Assembly: GCA_023245235.1 (NCBI GenBank)
Contig: JAHFKT010000001.1
Location: 3,923 to 48,022, forward strand
Length of the DNA: 44,100 bases
DNA from: Candidatus Yanofskyibacteriota bacterium
Lineage (GTDB): Bacteria; Patescibacteriota; Minisyncoccia; 2-02-FULL-40-12; GWA2-44-9
Direction: 5' to 3'
Shown here: one piece after another, positions 10,814 to 20,040 of the stretch
Layout of the letters: every line of letters starts with the position of its first letter
How positions within the stretch are numbered: position 1 is the first letter of the stretch
Made by a program: the position numbers and the translations under genes
The notes under the pieces: generated by a model
What the model was told of the DNA's origin: nothing
The model's database searches: none
What the model saw: the letters and a program-made list of their open reading frames with translations, nothing else

Positions 10814-12065
10814 ACGAGCTTCATAAAAAACCCGTCCTGGCATTTGTCGTCGACGCTTTTCCGGTAGTTTCCGAACCGTTCATCATCGAGCAGGTCGCCG
10901 GCTTGCTTGACCGGGGCTTTGATGTCCGCATTGTCGCTTTCAAGCGGGGCGTCACGCATGGAATATCGGATAAGTTTACTTCATATAGTATGGCCGGCCG
11001 GACGGTATACATTGACGTGCCGAAAGATATCGTAACCCGCGCCATCCGGGCGGTGCCCCGTGCCTTTTCGTTGGTCCGGAAAGACCCTCGCGGTCTCTTG
11101 AACGCCATCAACATTTTTAGATATGGGAGAGACGCGTTATCGCTCAACCTCCTTTACTGGGCCGATGCATTTGCCGGACAGACGTTCGAACTGGCTCACT
11201 GCCACTTCGGTTCGATAGGCAACAAGTTCGTCCGGATAAAGAATGTCCTCCGCTTGCCGCAAAAGTTCATCACCACGTTCTACGGATACGACATCAGCCG
11301 GGCGTTCAAGCAGTACGGCCCCCGGCTGTACGATGACCTCAAAGGAGAGTGCTCGTTATTTTTTGTCATGTCCGAAAATGCACGGAAACGGGTCATCGCC
11401 TATGGCTTTGACGCCGACAAGGTCGTAGTCCATCCCATCGGTATCAATGTTAATGACTATCCGTTCAGAGAGAGGATGGCGCCGGATAATCGTCCGGTCG
11501 GGATAATTTCCGTCGGCCGGCTGGTCGAGAAGAAAGGATTTGACGATCTGGTGAAAGCTCTGGCCATCGCCAGGGGAAAAACATCCAAGCCGTTCCGGTG
11601 CACCATCGTCGGTGATGGGCCGATGAAGCATCACATTACCGAAATGGTCCGCTCGCTGCACCTTGACCCGCTCGTTGATTTCAAAGGAAGCATGAAGATA
11701 GAGGATATCATCCCATTGTTGTCGAAGATGGATTTTTTTGTTCAACCCTCAAAAACCGCCGCTGACGGCAATATGGAATAACTATGAACGTTATCATCTC
11801 ACAAGCACTGGCGACCGGACTGCCGGTCATCACCACCCGCCACAGCGGACTGCCGGAGCAGGTCATTGACGGATACAACGGATTTTTAGTTCCCGAGGGC
11901 GATTTCAAGGCCCTGGCCGATGCCATCGTCAGAATAATAGAGCATCCCGAATTGTGGGCAGAGATGGGCAGGAACGGCCGGGAGCACGTGCTCAAGAACT
12001 ATAATTTTGAGACCGTTATTAATAAGCAGGCCGAGATATATTCCAAACTCCTTAACTCCAAGTAA
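10810..12065 (+). pseudogene. Glycosyltransferase family 4, split into two ORFs by a -1 nt frame disruption near 11780
   Basis: ORF 10810-11781 ends ...LLSKMDFFVQPSKTAADGNME*; ORF 11784-12065 continues MNVIISQALATGLPVITTRHSGLPEQVIDGYNGFLVPEGD, the normal GT4 continuation, in the +2-offset frame. Confidence 0.8.
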
Positions 12066-12075
12066 ACCGCGCTTA

Positions 12076-12519
12076 ATGTCCAAACCAAAGATAACCGTTA
12101 AAAATTCCGGAGTGGTCACATTGAACTTCTTCAAGGATTTTCCCGATGGGGACCTGTTCATCGCCGAAGCCCGGAAGAACATCCCTCACGACATCAAGAG
12201 GATATATTTCATCAATAATCTCGCCAATAAAAAAGCCGTCCGGGGCAAGCATGCCCATAAAAAACTTACCCAGGTCATCTTCTGCATCAACGGCTCGTTT
12301 CATTTGGGCCTCGATGATGGCTCGAAAAAACAGACCGTCGTTTTAGACGATCCCGGTTACGGCGTCATCCTCGGACCGAAGCTGTGGCATACCATGACCG
12401 GCTTTTCCGATGACTGCGTATTGCTCATCCTCGCCGGGGACTATTACCGGAAGGACGACTACCTGCGAAACTACGATGAATTTATGAGATACGTACACAA
12501 GGACCGGCGCCATGACTAA
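12076..12519 (+). CDS. Cupin-fold sugar 3,4-ketoisomerase-like protein (FdtA/WxcM-like)
   Basis: IKRIYFINNLANKKAVRGKHAHKKLTQVIFCINGSFHLGLDDG...GVILGPKLWHTMTGFS. Confidence 0.8.
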   Translation: MSKPKITVKNSGVVTLNFFKDFPDGDLFIAEARKNIPHDIKRIYFINNLANKKAVRGKHAHKKLTQVIFCINGSFHLGLDDGSKKQTVVLDDPGYGVILGPKLWHTMTGFSDDCVLLILAGDYYRKDDYLRNYDEFMRYVHKDRRHD

Positions 12520-13651
12520 AGACATTCTATTTTTTGATTTTAAGAGAAAGTACCGGCAGAACCGGAACGCCATACAAAGGGCGATCAGTTCGGTATTCGA
12601 GCGGGGATGGTTCATTCTGGGGCCGGAGCTGGAACGATTCGAACATAATTTCGCACAATACCTTAAAGTGCCGTATGCGGTCGGAGTGAACTCGGGGACC
12701 GATGCGCTCTATCTGGCTCTTCGGGCTTTAGGCGTCGGAAAGGGGGACGAAGTCATCACGGTATCGCACACGGCCACGCCCACCATAAGCGCCATCCGGT
12801 TAACGGGAGCCATTCCCGTTTTTGTCGATATTGATGCCGATACCTATAATATGGATGTCCGGAAGATAGAACCGAAGATCACATCTCGGACAAAAGTCAT
12901 ACTGCCGGTCCATCTGTACGGATATCCGGCCGACCCGGCGGCCATTATGAGAGTCGCAAAAAAGCACGGCCTGAAGGTCGTCGAAGACGCGGCCCAGGCG
13001 ACCGGAGCATATTACCGGGGCAAATTGGCCGGTACTATCGGCGATATCGGATGCTTCAGCTTTTATCCGACCAAGAATCTGGGGGCTTTCGGCGACGGCG
13101 GCGCGATCGCCACCCGCGACAAGAAGCTGGCCGATACCGTGCGGGCCTTGCGGAACTACGGCGAGGTCTCGAAGTTCAACAACCGGATCGAAGGCACTAA
13201 TAGCCGGCTTGATGAGCTTCAGGCGTCTTTATTGAGCTGGAGCCTGACGAAGCTGAAGGGCTGGAACAAAAAGCGGGAGCGTCTGGCCTCACTGTATCTG
13301 AAGGAGCTGCGCGGTCTGCCGCTCAAACTTCCGCCGGCAAAAGGTGCCGGGAAAGTGCCCGCCTGGCATCTTTTTGTCATCCGGACGGCCCGGCAGGAGG
13401 AATGCGACGCATTAAGGAAATTTCTTGCCGAACGGGGTGTCGGAACTATGGTCCACTATCCCACGCCGGTATTCGCCCAAAAAGCGTACTCATTCTTACA
13501 CTATACATCGAAGGACCTGCCCGTTACTTCTGCGGTAGCAACGACGATCGTCTCTCTGCCGCTCTATCCGGAACTTACCGTTATTGAGGTGAAGACAGTA
13601 TGCAGAAACATTAAGCTGTTCTATGATAGGCACTATGGAAGAAAACGGTAA
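12512..13651 (+). CDS. DegT/DnrJ/EryC1/StrS-family sugar aminotransferase
   Basis: VGVNSGTDALYLALRALGVGKGDEVITVSHTATPTISAI, EDAAQATGAYYRGKLAGTIGDIGCFSFYPTKNLGAFGDGGAI (PLP-Lys motif). Confidence 0.93.
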   Translation: MTKDILFFDFKRKYRQNRNAIQRAISSVFERGWFILGPELERFEHNFAQYLKVPYAVGVNSGTDALYLALRALGVGKGDEVITVSHTATPTISAIRLTGAIPVFVDIDADTYNMDVRKIEPKITSRTKVILPVHLYGYPADPAAIMRVAKKHGLKVVEDAAQATGAYYRGKLAGTIGDIGCFSFYPTKNLGAFGDGGAIATRDKKLADTVRALRNYGEVSKFNNRIEGTNSRLDELQASLLSWSLTKLKGWNKKRERLASLYLKELRGLPLKLPPAKGAGKVPAWHLFVIRTARQEECDALRKFLAERGVGTMVHYPTPVFAQKAYSFLHYTSKDLPVTSAVATTIVSLPLYPELTVIEVKTVCRNIKLFYDRHYGRKR

Positions 13652-14966
13652 CTCCTTCTTAAAAGAGAAATTCCTGTATTTCAGCCGGCATCGGTTCGTG
13701 AAGAATGTTGCTACGCTTCAAGCGGGCGAGTTCGCTTCGAGCGTGGTTCAGGGTTTGGCCGGTATCCTGATAGCCCGGCTGCTCCAGCCGCAACTGTTCG
13801 GCGTATACTCGCTTGCTTTCGGATTGGCAAGTCTGCTGGTCCTGATCGTAAGTTTGGGCGTACAGGATGCCGTCACGACCATTGTCGGCGAATCATATGC
13901 CCGCGAGGACCGCAAAGCCACCCATGACGCTCTGCTGTTCCTGGCGAAGATGACGGGCGTCATCGGCATATTATCCGTCGCGGCCGCGCTCGGCGCGCCG
14001 AAGTTGAGCGCGTTGCTCTACCACAACTCCGCCATCGGCTGGTACGCGGGCATTGTCGTCCTGGCCGCGTTCATATCAAATACGTTCTACACATTCTCGA
14101 CCATCGCGCTTCAGGTGGTCAACCGCATCAAAGCGATGTCGATACTCGGTCTGGTAGACCAGGTGATACGGAGCGGCTTTGCGCTTTTTTTTGTATTTAT
14201 CGGTTTCGGCCTGATGGGCGCGGTGACCGGCCACCTTATCGGCGCCGGCATTGTATTCGTGATATCGGCGGTCATTTGGGAACGTTTGCGGCGTGAATAT
14301 CCGATATTCCCGTCGTTGAGGCAGTTCACCCAGAAGGTGTGGGACGCGAATCTGAAGAAGTATTTTACCTTCAGCGCCTGGATAGCGCTCGATAAAAATA
14401 TCGCCAATCTGTACAATATTCTGCCGATCCTGATGGTCGGAGTCTACGTTTCTTCAGTTGAAGTAACTTATTTCAAGATATCGTTTGCCTATGTGAACCT
14501 GGCGCTGAGCCTGATGGGTCCGATATCAACTCTGCTCAATGTCGAGTTCCCGCGCATGCGGGCCGGAGAGCCCCGGCGCATGAAACACAATTTTCTTAAG
14601 GTGTCCTTATATTCACTTCTTCTGTCGCTGTTGCTGACCGCCGGCGCTCTCGCCGTATCGCCGATCGCCCTCAAGATCCTGTACGGCAAAGCATTTTTAC
14701 CGGGCCTGAAATACGTTCTCGGGCTCTTCGTCTACGGCGCTTTTCTGGGCATCGGGGTCGGCCTCGGTCCGATGTGGCGGGCCATCAATAAAGTGAAAAT
14801 ATCGATCGTCATCAATACCGTCACGCTCGGCATCGGTATTCCGGCCGGGCTCTATCTGATACGCCATTTCGGGGTTTGGGGCGCTATCATCATGGTTTCG
14901 ATCTGGTTCACCGTCTCTCATGCCATCTCGTTCTTCTATCTGCTGGCCCACCTGCAGAATGAGTAA
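13623..14966 (+). CDS. Polysaccharide flippase (Wzx/oligosaccharide flippase family)
   Basis: Many predicted TM helices; N-term VKNVATLQAGEFASSVVQGLAGILIARLLQPQLFGVYSLAFGLASLL typical of polysacc_synt proteins. Confidence 0.85.
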   Translation: MIGTMEENGNSFLKEKFLYFSRHRFVKNVATLQAGEFASSVVQGLAGILIARLLQPQLFGVYSLAFGLASLLVLIVSLGVQDAVTTIVGESYAREDRKATHDALLFLAKMTGVIGILSVAAALGAPKLSALLYHNSAIGWYAGIVVLAAFISNTFYTFSTIALQVVNRIKAMSILGLVDQVIRSGFALFFVFIGFGLMGAVTGHLIGAGIVFVISAVIWERLRREYPIFPSLRQFTQKVWDANLKKYFTFSAWIALDKNIANLYNILPILMVGVYVSSVEVTYFKISFAYVNLALSLMGPISTLLNVEFPRMRAGEPRRMKHNFLKVSLYSLLLSLLLTAGALAVSPIALKILYGKAFLPGLKYVLGLFVYGAFLGIGVGLGPMWRAINKVKISIVINTVTLGIGIPAGLYLIRHFGVWGAIIMVSIWFTVSHAISFFYLLAHLQNE

Positions 14967-15005
14967 CGTTGCAGATAGGCCTATTTTTACGTATCATATG
15001 ATGAT

Positions 15006-17219
15006 ATGAATCTCCGAGCCATTCTCAAGTACCTTATATATGCGGCGGCACTGACCCCGCTTATTATTTTCTCTCAGTTCGTGTCGCCGTTCCATTTCGG
15101 CAAGGTCGTCGTTTTCCGGAGCCTGATCGAGTTCATGGCAGTGCTCTACCTGCTGCTGGCGTGGCGCGAGCCGGCCTATCGTCCCCGGATCGACAGGTTC
15201 TTCTGGGTATTCCTGGCTTTTGCCCTGGCCTTCACGGTCACGACATTCACGAGCGTCAATGTCTATCAAAGTTTTTGGGGCACTCTTGAGCGTATGGGCG
15301 GGCTGTGGACCTTCTGGCATTATTTCGTTTTCTATATCATTCTGACCGCGATCTTGCGGACGAAAGAGGACTGGCGGACATTTCTGAAGATATCGGTCGT
15401 GGTCGGCGTCCTTTCTGCGCTCTACGGCTTCGGCCAGCGTACCGACATCTCGTTCTTCGTCGGTTCAGGCGGCCGGGACAGGATATTCGGAACGATCGGC
15501 AATCCGGCCCTGTTCGCGGGATATCAGATAGTCAATGTTTTTCTGGCGCTGATACTCGGGTTCGGCGCGGTCAAAAATAATGAGAGGAATTTCTTTTTTA
15601 TCTCGGCCATGGTGATGAGCATCGCCGTATTCATGACGGCGGTCAGAGGTTCATTGGTCGGCATAGTCGTGGGATTGGTGGTATTCGCATTTCTGTATTT
15701 CGCGCAAACTCACTCCAAGATTTCCCGGCAGATATTCATCTGGCTCATGACCCTGGTCATTGTTGTCGGCGGTCTGGCATTTTTGTTCAGAAGCAGCTCT
15801 CTGGTGCAAAACTCACCGTATTTGAGCCGGGTCACGGATCTTTCGCTTTCTAATAATACTGTTCAAACACGGATCTGGGCCTGGCAGGCCGGCCTGAAGG
15901 GTTGGAGCGAGGGTCCCCGAACGATGATCTTCGGCTGGGGACCGGAGAATTTCAATATCCCGTTCTCCAAATACTTCAACCCCCAGTTCTTCAAGGGGCC
16001 CGGTTCGGAAACGTTATTTGACCGCGCCCACAATATGTTCGTTGAGATATTAGTCACCATGGGCCTGCTCGGGGAGATCGCTTATATCGGGTTGTTCGTA
16101 GTCATTTTCCGGACCCTGTGGCGCTTGAAAGAAAAGCCCGAATCCCGTATCCCCGCTATCGGGCTTATTTCAATGACCCTGGCATATATGATCCACAATG
16201 CGTTCATATTCGATACTTCGGCGAACTTCATCATCTTTTTCAGCGCCCTGGGCTTCATGTCATTCCTCAATGCGGAACCCCGTACCCAAAAAGTCACGAT
16301 GCGACCGGTGTCTCCGGCTCTGTGGCGCGCGGCGGGGACCGTACTTTTTATCGCATGCGGAGTATTAGTGTATCAAACCAATGTTTTGATGACCGAAGCG
16401 AATTTTGCCAATACGCGCGCCATCATCGCCGGTTGGAACAACGACTTTCCCGGCGCGGTCGCCAAATTTCAAGAGGCCGTCGGATACGGCGTCGCCGGCA
16501 AATACGAATACCGGAACCAGTTCAGTCAGTATCTGATCAATTACGGTTCCGATAATCAGGTCACATCCGATACGGCCACGGTACTTCAGGATGCGATAGC
16601 GGAAGAAGAGAAAAATGAAGCCGAAAGTCCCCGCGATTATCTGCCCGATCTGTACCTTTCCCGCCTGAACATCCTCCTCGGCAAAAATGATCCGCACTCG
16701 CCGTATAATGATGAAGCGCTTAAGTATTCGCAGAAGGCGTTGAGCTATTCGCCGACATTCGTCAGGACATATTATGAGGTTGCCCAGGCCTATGTGAATA
16801 AACAGGATTCCGCCAAAGCCGAGGAAACATTCCAGAAGGCGATCGACCTCAATCCGACCGTCGGGTTGTCGTATTGGTATCTGGCGGCGGTCCAGATGCA
16901 GTCCGGCGATCTGGAGCAGGGCCTCAAGACGATCGATCAGGCCATCAGCCACGGATACGGACTGGGTGAGAACGACTATCTGAATCTGGCCGGTATCTAT
17001 ATCAAGCGGAGCGATTTTCAGCATCTGGCCGACATTTATGAAAAATTGATAAAGATAGTGCCCGATAATCCGCAATATCACGCATCTTTGGCCGTTGCAT
17101 ATTCGAGGATCGGGCGTGTTGATGATGCGATCGCTCAAGCGCGCGTGGCCGCTCAGTTTAATCCGGACTTTGAACCGGAAGCCCAGAAATTCGTCGAGAG
17201 TCTCGGCCGGCAGTGGTAA
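15006..17219 (+). CDS. O-antigen ligase/polymerase-like membrane protein with C-terminal TPR repeats
   Basis: Multiple TM helices, Wzy_C-like RIWAWQAGLKGWSEGPRTMIFGWGPENF...DRAHNMFVEILVTMGLLGEIAYIGLF; TPR-like YYEVAQAYVNKQDSAKAEETFQKAIDLNPTVGLSYWYLA. Confidence 0.85.
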   Translation: MNLRAILKYLIYAAALTPLIIFSQFVSPFHFGKVVVFRSLIEFMAVLYLLLAWREPAYRPRIDRFFWVFLAFALAFTVTTFTSVNVYQSFWGTLERMGGLWTFWHYFVFYIILTAILRTKEDWRTFLKISVVVGVLSALYGFGQRTDISFFVGSGGRDRIFGTIGNPALFAGYQIVNVFLALILGFGAVKNNERNFFFISAMVMSIAVFMTAVRGSLVGIVVGLVVFAFLYFAQTHSKISRQIFIWLMTLVIVVGGLAFLFRSSSLVQNSPYLSRVTDLSLSNNTVQTRIWAWQAGLKGWSEGPRTMIFGWGPENFNIPFSKYFNPQFFKGPGSETLFDRAHNMFVEILVTMGLLGEIAYIGLFVVIFRTLWRLKEKPESRIPAIGLISMTLAYMIHNAFIFDTSANFIIFFSALGFMSFLNAEPRTQKVTMRPVSPALWRAAGTVLFIACGVLVYQTNVLMTEANFANTRAIIAGWNNDFPGAVAKFQEAVGYGVAGKYEYRNQFSQYLINYGSDNQVTSDTATVLQDAIAEEEKNEAESPRDYLPDLYLSRLNILLGKNDPHSPYNDEALKYSQKALSYSPTFVRTYYEVAQAYVNKQDSAKAEETFQKAIDLNPTVGLSYWYLAAVQMQSGDLEQGLKTIDQAISHGYGLGENDYLNLAGIYIKRSDFQHLADIYEKLIKIVPDNPQYHASLAVAYSRIGRVDDAIAQARVAAQFNPDFEPEAQKFVESLGRQW

Positions 17220-17223
17220 CCGA

Positions 17224-17259
17224 AAACTAAAACGAGGGCGTCGGCCCTCGTTTTAGTTT
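17224..17259. terminator. Bidirectional rho-independent terminator between convergent genes
   Basis: AAACTAAAACGAGGGC-gtcg-GCCCTCGTTTTAGTTT near-perfect inverted repeat with A- and T-rich flanks. Confidence 0.85.
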
Positions 17260-17262
17260 CAG

Positions 17263-17805
17263 CTACTCGATAAGAATTGCGGCGGCTACGACGGTCGTCC
17301 ACAGACCGTCCTTGTTGCCGATGGCCGATTGCGTGTAATTAGTCGTTTTGAATATTTGCTCGGAGGCTTTAAAGAATTGTTCCCGTTCATCCCAGGCCAC
17401 ATCCGGATCAAACTCAATGCCCAGAGTCGTGGCAAGCATCTGCGCCGCCAGGTCCTCGGCGTAATCGCCGGCCTTTTCATCGGTCTCTCCGAATGGATGA
17501 TGTTCAGACAGATAACCATATTGATTGGAGTCTTGCGGTATCGCAACGCCGATGGAAGCGGATATCAAACGATTGGGCTCGTTAGTGGCATTGCGTGCGA
17601 TGACCGCGTGGACCACCGAACCGGCCGGCAAGAGCGCGATACCATCATCCCGGGTGACCTTTTTAACATTCGGCGGATAGATGCTCGAAACCGGAACCAG
17701 ATTGTATTGAGCGATCCCGGCTGAGCGGAGCGCAAGCTCGAATGATGCCAGATATTCTTTGTGAACGCCGGCGCCTTTTGTGAAAAATATTTTTGTCGGA
17801 AGCAT
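17263..17805 (-). CDS. Pyruvoyl-dependent arginine decarboxylase
   Basis: [43 protein letters not shown], with the Ser-Ser self-cleavage region, and the [10 protein letters not shown]...[29 protein letters not shown] signature. Confidence 0.9.
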   Translation of the reverse strand: MLPTKIFFTKGAGVHKEYLASFELALRSAGIAQYNLVPVSSIYPPNVKKVTRDDGIALLPAGSVVHAVIARNATNEPNRLISASIGVAIPQDSNQYGYLSEHHPFGETDEKAGDYAEDLAAQMLATTLGIEFDPDVAWDEREQFFKASEQIFKTTNYTQSAIGNKDGLWTTVVAAAILIE

Positions 17806-17893
17806 GCTTGGAAATTAATTGATTATTTTTAGTATAGGGGCGAATGATCGGTTATCCAAATTTTTTTGTTGATAACTGCACTGATTTGGAGAA

Positions 17894-17924
17894 ATCTAAA
17901 ACCGCGCGATGCGCGGTTTTAGAT
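17894..17924. terminator. Rho-independent terminator
   Basis: ATCTAAAACCGCGC-gat-GCGCGGTTTTAGAT inverted repeat just past the sugar transferase stop. Confidence 0.75.
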
Positions 17925-17926
17925 CT

Positions 17927-19234
17927 TTATTTGCCGGATTGGGCGAGCGCGATCCTGATCGTCTTTAAAACGATACCGAGATCAAGAACAAGAGAGCGGT
18001 TCTTAATGTAGTAAAGATCATACTGTAATTTTTCGGCGGAATCATTGACCGACGAGCCGTATCGGAAATTGATCTGGGCCCAGCCCGAGAGACCCGGCTT
18101 GATGAGATAGCGTTCTTCGTAGAAGGGAACCTCCTTTTTCAGCATCTCATGAAATTCCGGCCTTTCAGCCCGCGGTCCGACCAGCGACATCTCTCCCCTG
18201 ATGATGTTCCACAGCTGGGGCAGCTCATCGAGCCGTGTTCTGCGGAGGAACCTGCCGACGCCGGTGATACGGTTGTCGTTCTCATTTGCCCACATGGCGC
18301 CGGTCTTGGCTTCGGCATCCGGGATCATGGTTCTGAATTTGATGATCCGGAACGGTGCGCCGAGCCGGCCGATCCGGGTCTGGGTGTAAAATAACGGACC
18401 CGGCGAGCTCAATTTGATCGCGCAGGCGATGAACGGATAGACGATAAGCGAGAGCAGCGCAAATACCACCCCGAACACCAGGTCGAAGATGTGCTTCGTG
18501 AATTCGTAGGCGCGCTTTGAACTCTCGCTGATGTTCTCCAGAAACCATACCTGATTGATGGCCCCGAGCGGTACCCGTCCGGTCAGGCGCTCATAGAAGG
18601 TCGAGAGGTTATAAAAAGTGATATTCCGGGCGAGCGCGTGATAAAATGCGTCGATGATCTCCGGCATCTGGTATGCTTCCGGCCCGATGACGATAACATC
18701 GATGTGGCGCCGGACAATGTCATCGAGGGTCCGGATAGTGCCGGGATCAATGACTTCTTTCAGCTCATAACCGAGCTGAGGATGACGTTTGATGAACTCG
18801 GCAACCTCTCTGGATTGATCGCTTGTACCGACGATGATGGTCCGCTTCCTGAATCGTGTTTCAACGATGCCGTTGAACAGCCACCGTCCCAAAATCTCAA
18901 GGCCGGTGAATATGATGATAAAAATGAACAGATTGGTTTTCGGCGTAATGCCGAGCGCGGGGATCAGATAAAAGAAGGTGATCGAGAAGACAGCGGAGAC
19001 GGCGACGGCCTGGAACAGTGCTGAATAAAAATGGATGGTATTTCTGAACGTCTGGGGATCGTACAGGTTCGCTATATAGAAAATAATGAACCAAAGGATA
19101 GCGATGATGCCGAAAGGTATGAGGTGGAGCTGATACTGTTGGGCGAACTCCATATCGTACCGGATTCTCAACATGGCCAGAAGAGAGGCGTAGAAGAGTC
19201 CGGTATCCATGAGGATGATGACGAACTTGCGCAT
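17927..19234 (-). CDS. Exopolysaccharide biosynthesis polyprenyl glycosylphosphotransferase (initiating sugar transferase)
   Basis: C-term KLSSPGPLFYTQTRIGRLGAPFRIIKFRTMIPDAE...RFLRRTRLDELPQLWNIIRGEMSLVGPRAERPEF. ORF track start is 19315; MRKFVIILMD at 19234 preferred. Confidence 0.93.
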   Translation of the reverse strand: MRKFVIILMDTGLFYASLLAMLRIRYDMEFAQQYQLHLIPFGIIAILWFIIFYIANLYDPQTFRNTIHFYSALFQAVAVSAVFSITFFYLIPALGITPKTNLFIFIIIFTGLEILGRWLFNGIVETRFRKRTIIVGTSDQSREVAEFIKRHPQLGYELKEVIDPGTIRTLDDIVRRHIDVIVIGPEAYQMPEIIDAFYHALARNITFYNLSTFYERLTGRVPLGAINQVWFLENISESSKRAYEFTKHIFDLVFGVVFALLSLIVYPFIACAIKLSSPGPLFYTQTRIGRLGAPFRIIKFRTMIPDAEAKTGAMWANENDNRITGVGRFLRRTRLDELPQLWNIIRGEMSLVGPRAERPEFHEMLKKEVPFYEERYLIKPGLSGWAQINFRYGSSVNDSAEKLQYDLYYIKNRSLVLDLGIVLKTIRIALAQSGK

Positions 19235-19501
19235 ATATATTTGGCGCAACGATAGCATATTTGTCAAAGCTTCACAATGTACGCACTGATGTCGAGCCGG
19301 ATAAATTTTTTGCATCAGATTTTTTCAGTTATCCACTTTTTTTGTATCAAAATTATTTTTTCTGTTCTAAAATTAAAACAGTTGAATTTGATTTTGTAGC
19401 GGTCGGTCGAACTGCTACGCTAAAAATAAAATAAGGAGGAATGGAGATGATGTGGTCATCGTCAACGATGAGCGTATCGTCTCCCAAACTATAAAAAGAA
19501 C

Positions 19502-19594
19502 ATGGCAAAGAAGAAAAAGGCCGCATCAAAGAAGAAGGCCAAGAAAGTTGTGAAGAGGAAAGCCAAGAAGGGCGGAAAGAAAAAGAGGCGCTAA
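19502..19594 (+). CDS. 30-aa Lys/Arg-rich peptide (histone-H1-tail-like composition)
   Basis: ATG at 19502: MAKKKKAASKKKAKKVVKRKAKKGGKKKRR*, directly followed by its own terminator. Below the ORF-track cutoff. Confidence 0.55.
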   Translation: MAKKKKAASKKKAKKVVKRKAKKGGKKKRR

Positions 19595-19601
19595 CCGGCT
19601 G

Positions 19602-19632
19602 AAAAGGCCCGCGACAGTCGCGGGCCTTTTAT
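19602..19632 (+). terminator. Rho-independent terminator
   Basis: AAAGGCCCGCGA-cag-TCGCGGGCCTTTT followed by ATTTTT. Confidence 0.85.
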
Positions 19633-19662
19633 TTTTCCGAATGATCGGTATATAATACAACC

Positions 19663-19989
19663 ATGCATATCGATATCGTCTGTAAGAACATTGCCCTTGA
19701 TGAGCCACTGAAGGTATTTGTGGAAAATAAGATCGGCGGCCTGGAACGGCTCATATCCGGCGGTTCAGTCGATGCCCGGGTTGAGATCGGTAAATTATCC
19801 CGTCATCACCGCTCCGGACCTGTTTTTTCAGCCCGGGTCAATCTCAATATCGCCGGCCTGCTCCTGCGCGCCGAAGCCACCGATAAAGATCTCCGGACCG
19901 CGATAGACCTGGCCCGCGACGAACTCCATCTCCAGATCAAAAGGTTCAAAGAGAAGCGGAAAGATCTCTCACGCACGGCCAAGAAATAG
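19663..19989 (+). CDS. hpf: Ribosome hibernation-promoting factor, short form
   Basis: MHIDIVCKNIALDEPLKVFVENKIGGLERL...DKDLRTAIDLARDELHLQIKRFKEKRKD. Confidence 0.85.
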   Translation: MHIDIVCKNIALDEPLKVFVENKIGGLERLISGGSVDARVEIGKLSRHHRSGPVFSARVNLNIAGLLLRAEATDKDLRTAIDLARDELHLQIKRFKEKRKDLSRTAKK

Positions 19990-20040
19990 TCTCTCCGGGC
20001 GCTTTATTTTTCATCACGTTCATGCTAAAATGCATGAACT

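Noticed and set aside
11720-11750. T_TTT_TTT heptamer (GAT TTT TTT) as a frameshift site for the split GT4
   Set aside because: A -1 shift there would lose the conserved QPSKTAADGNME segment and hit a stop; the break must lie at or after GAA before TAA.
16365-17138. 257-aa minus-strand ORF opposite the O-antigen-ligase/TPR gene
   Set aside because: Shadow ORF; Ile/Arg-rich reverse complement of TPR coding sequence, no domain.
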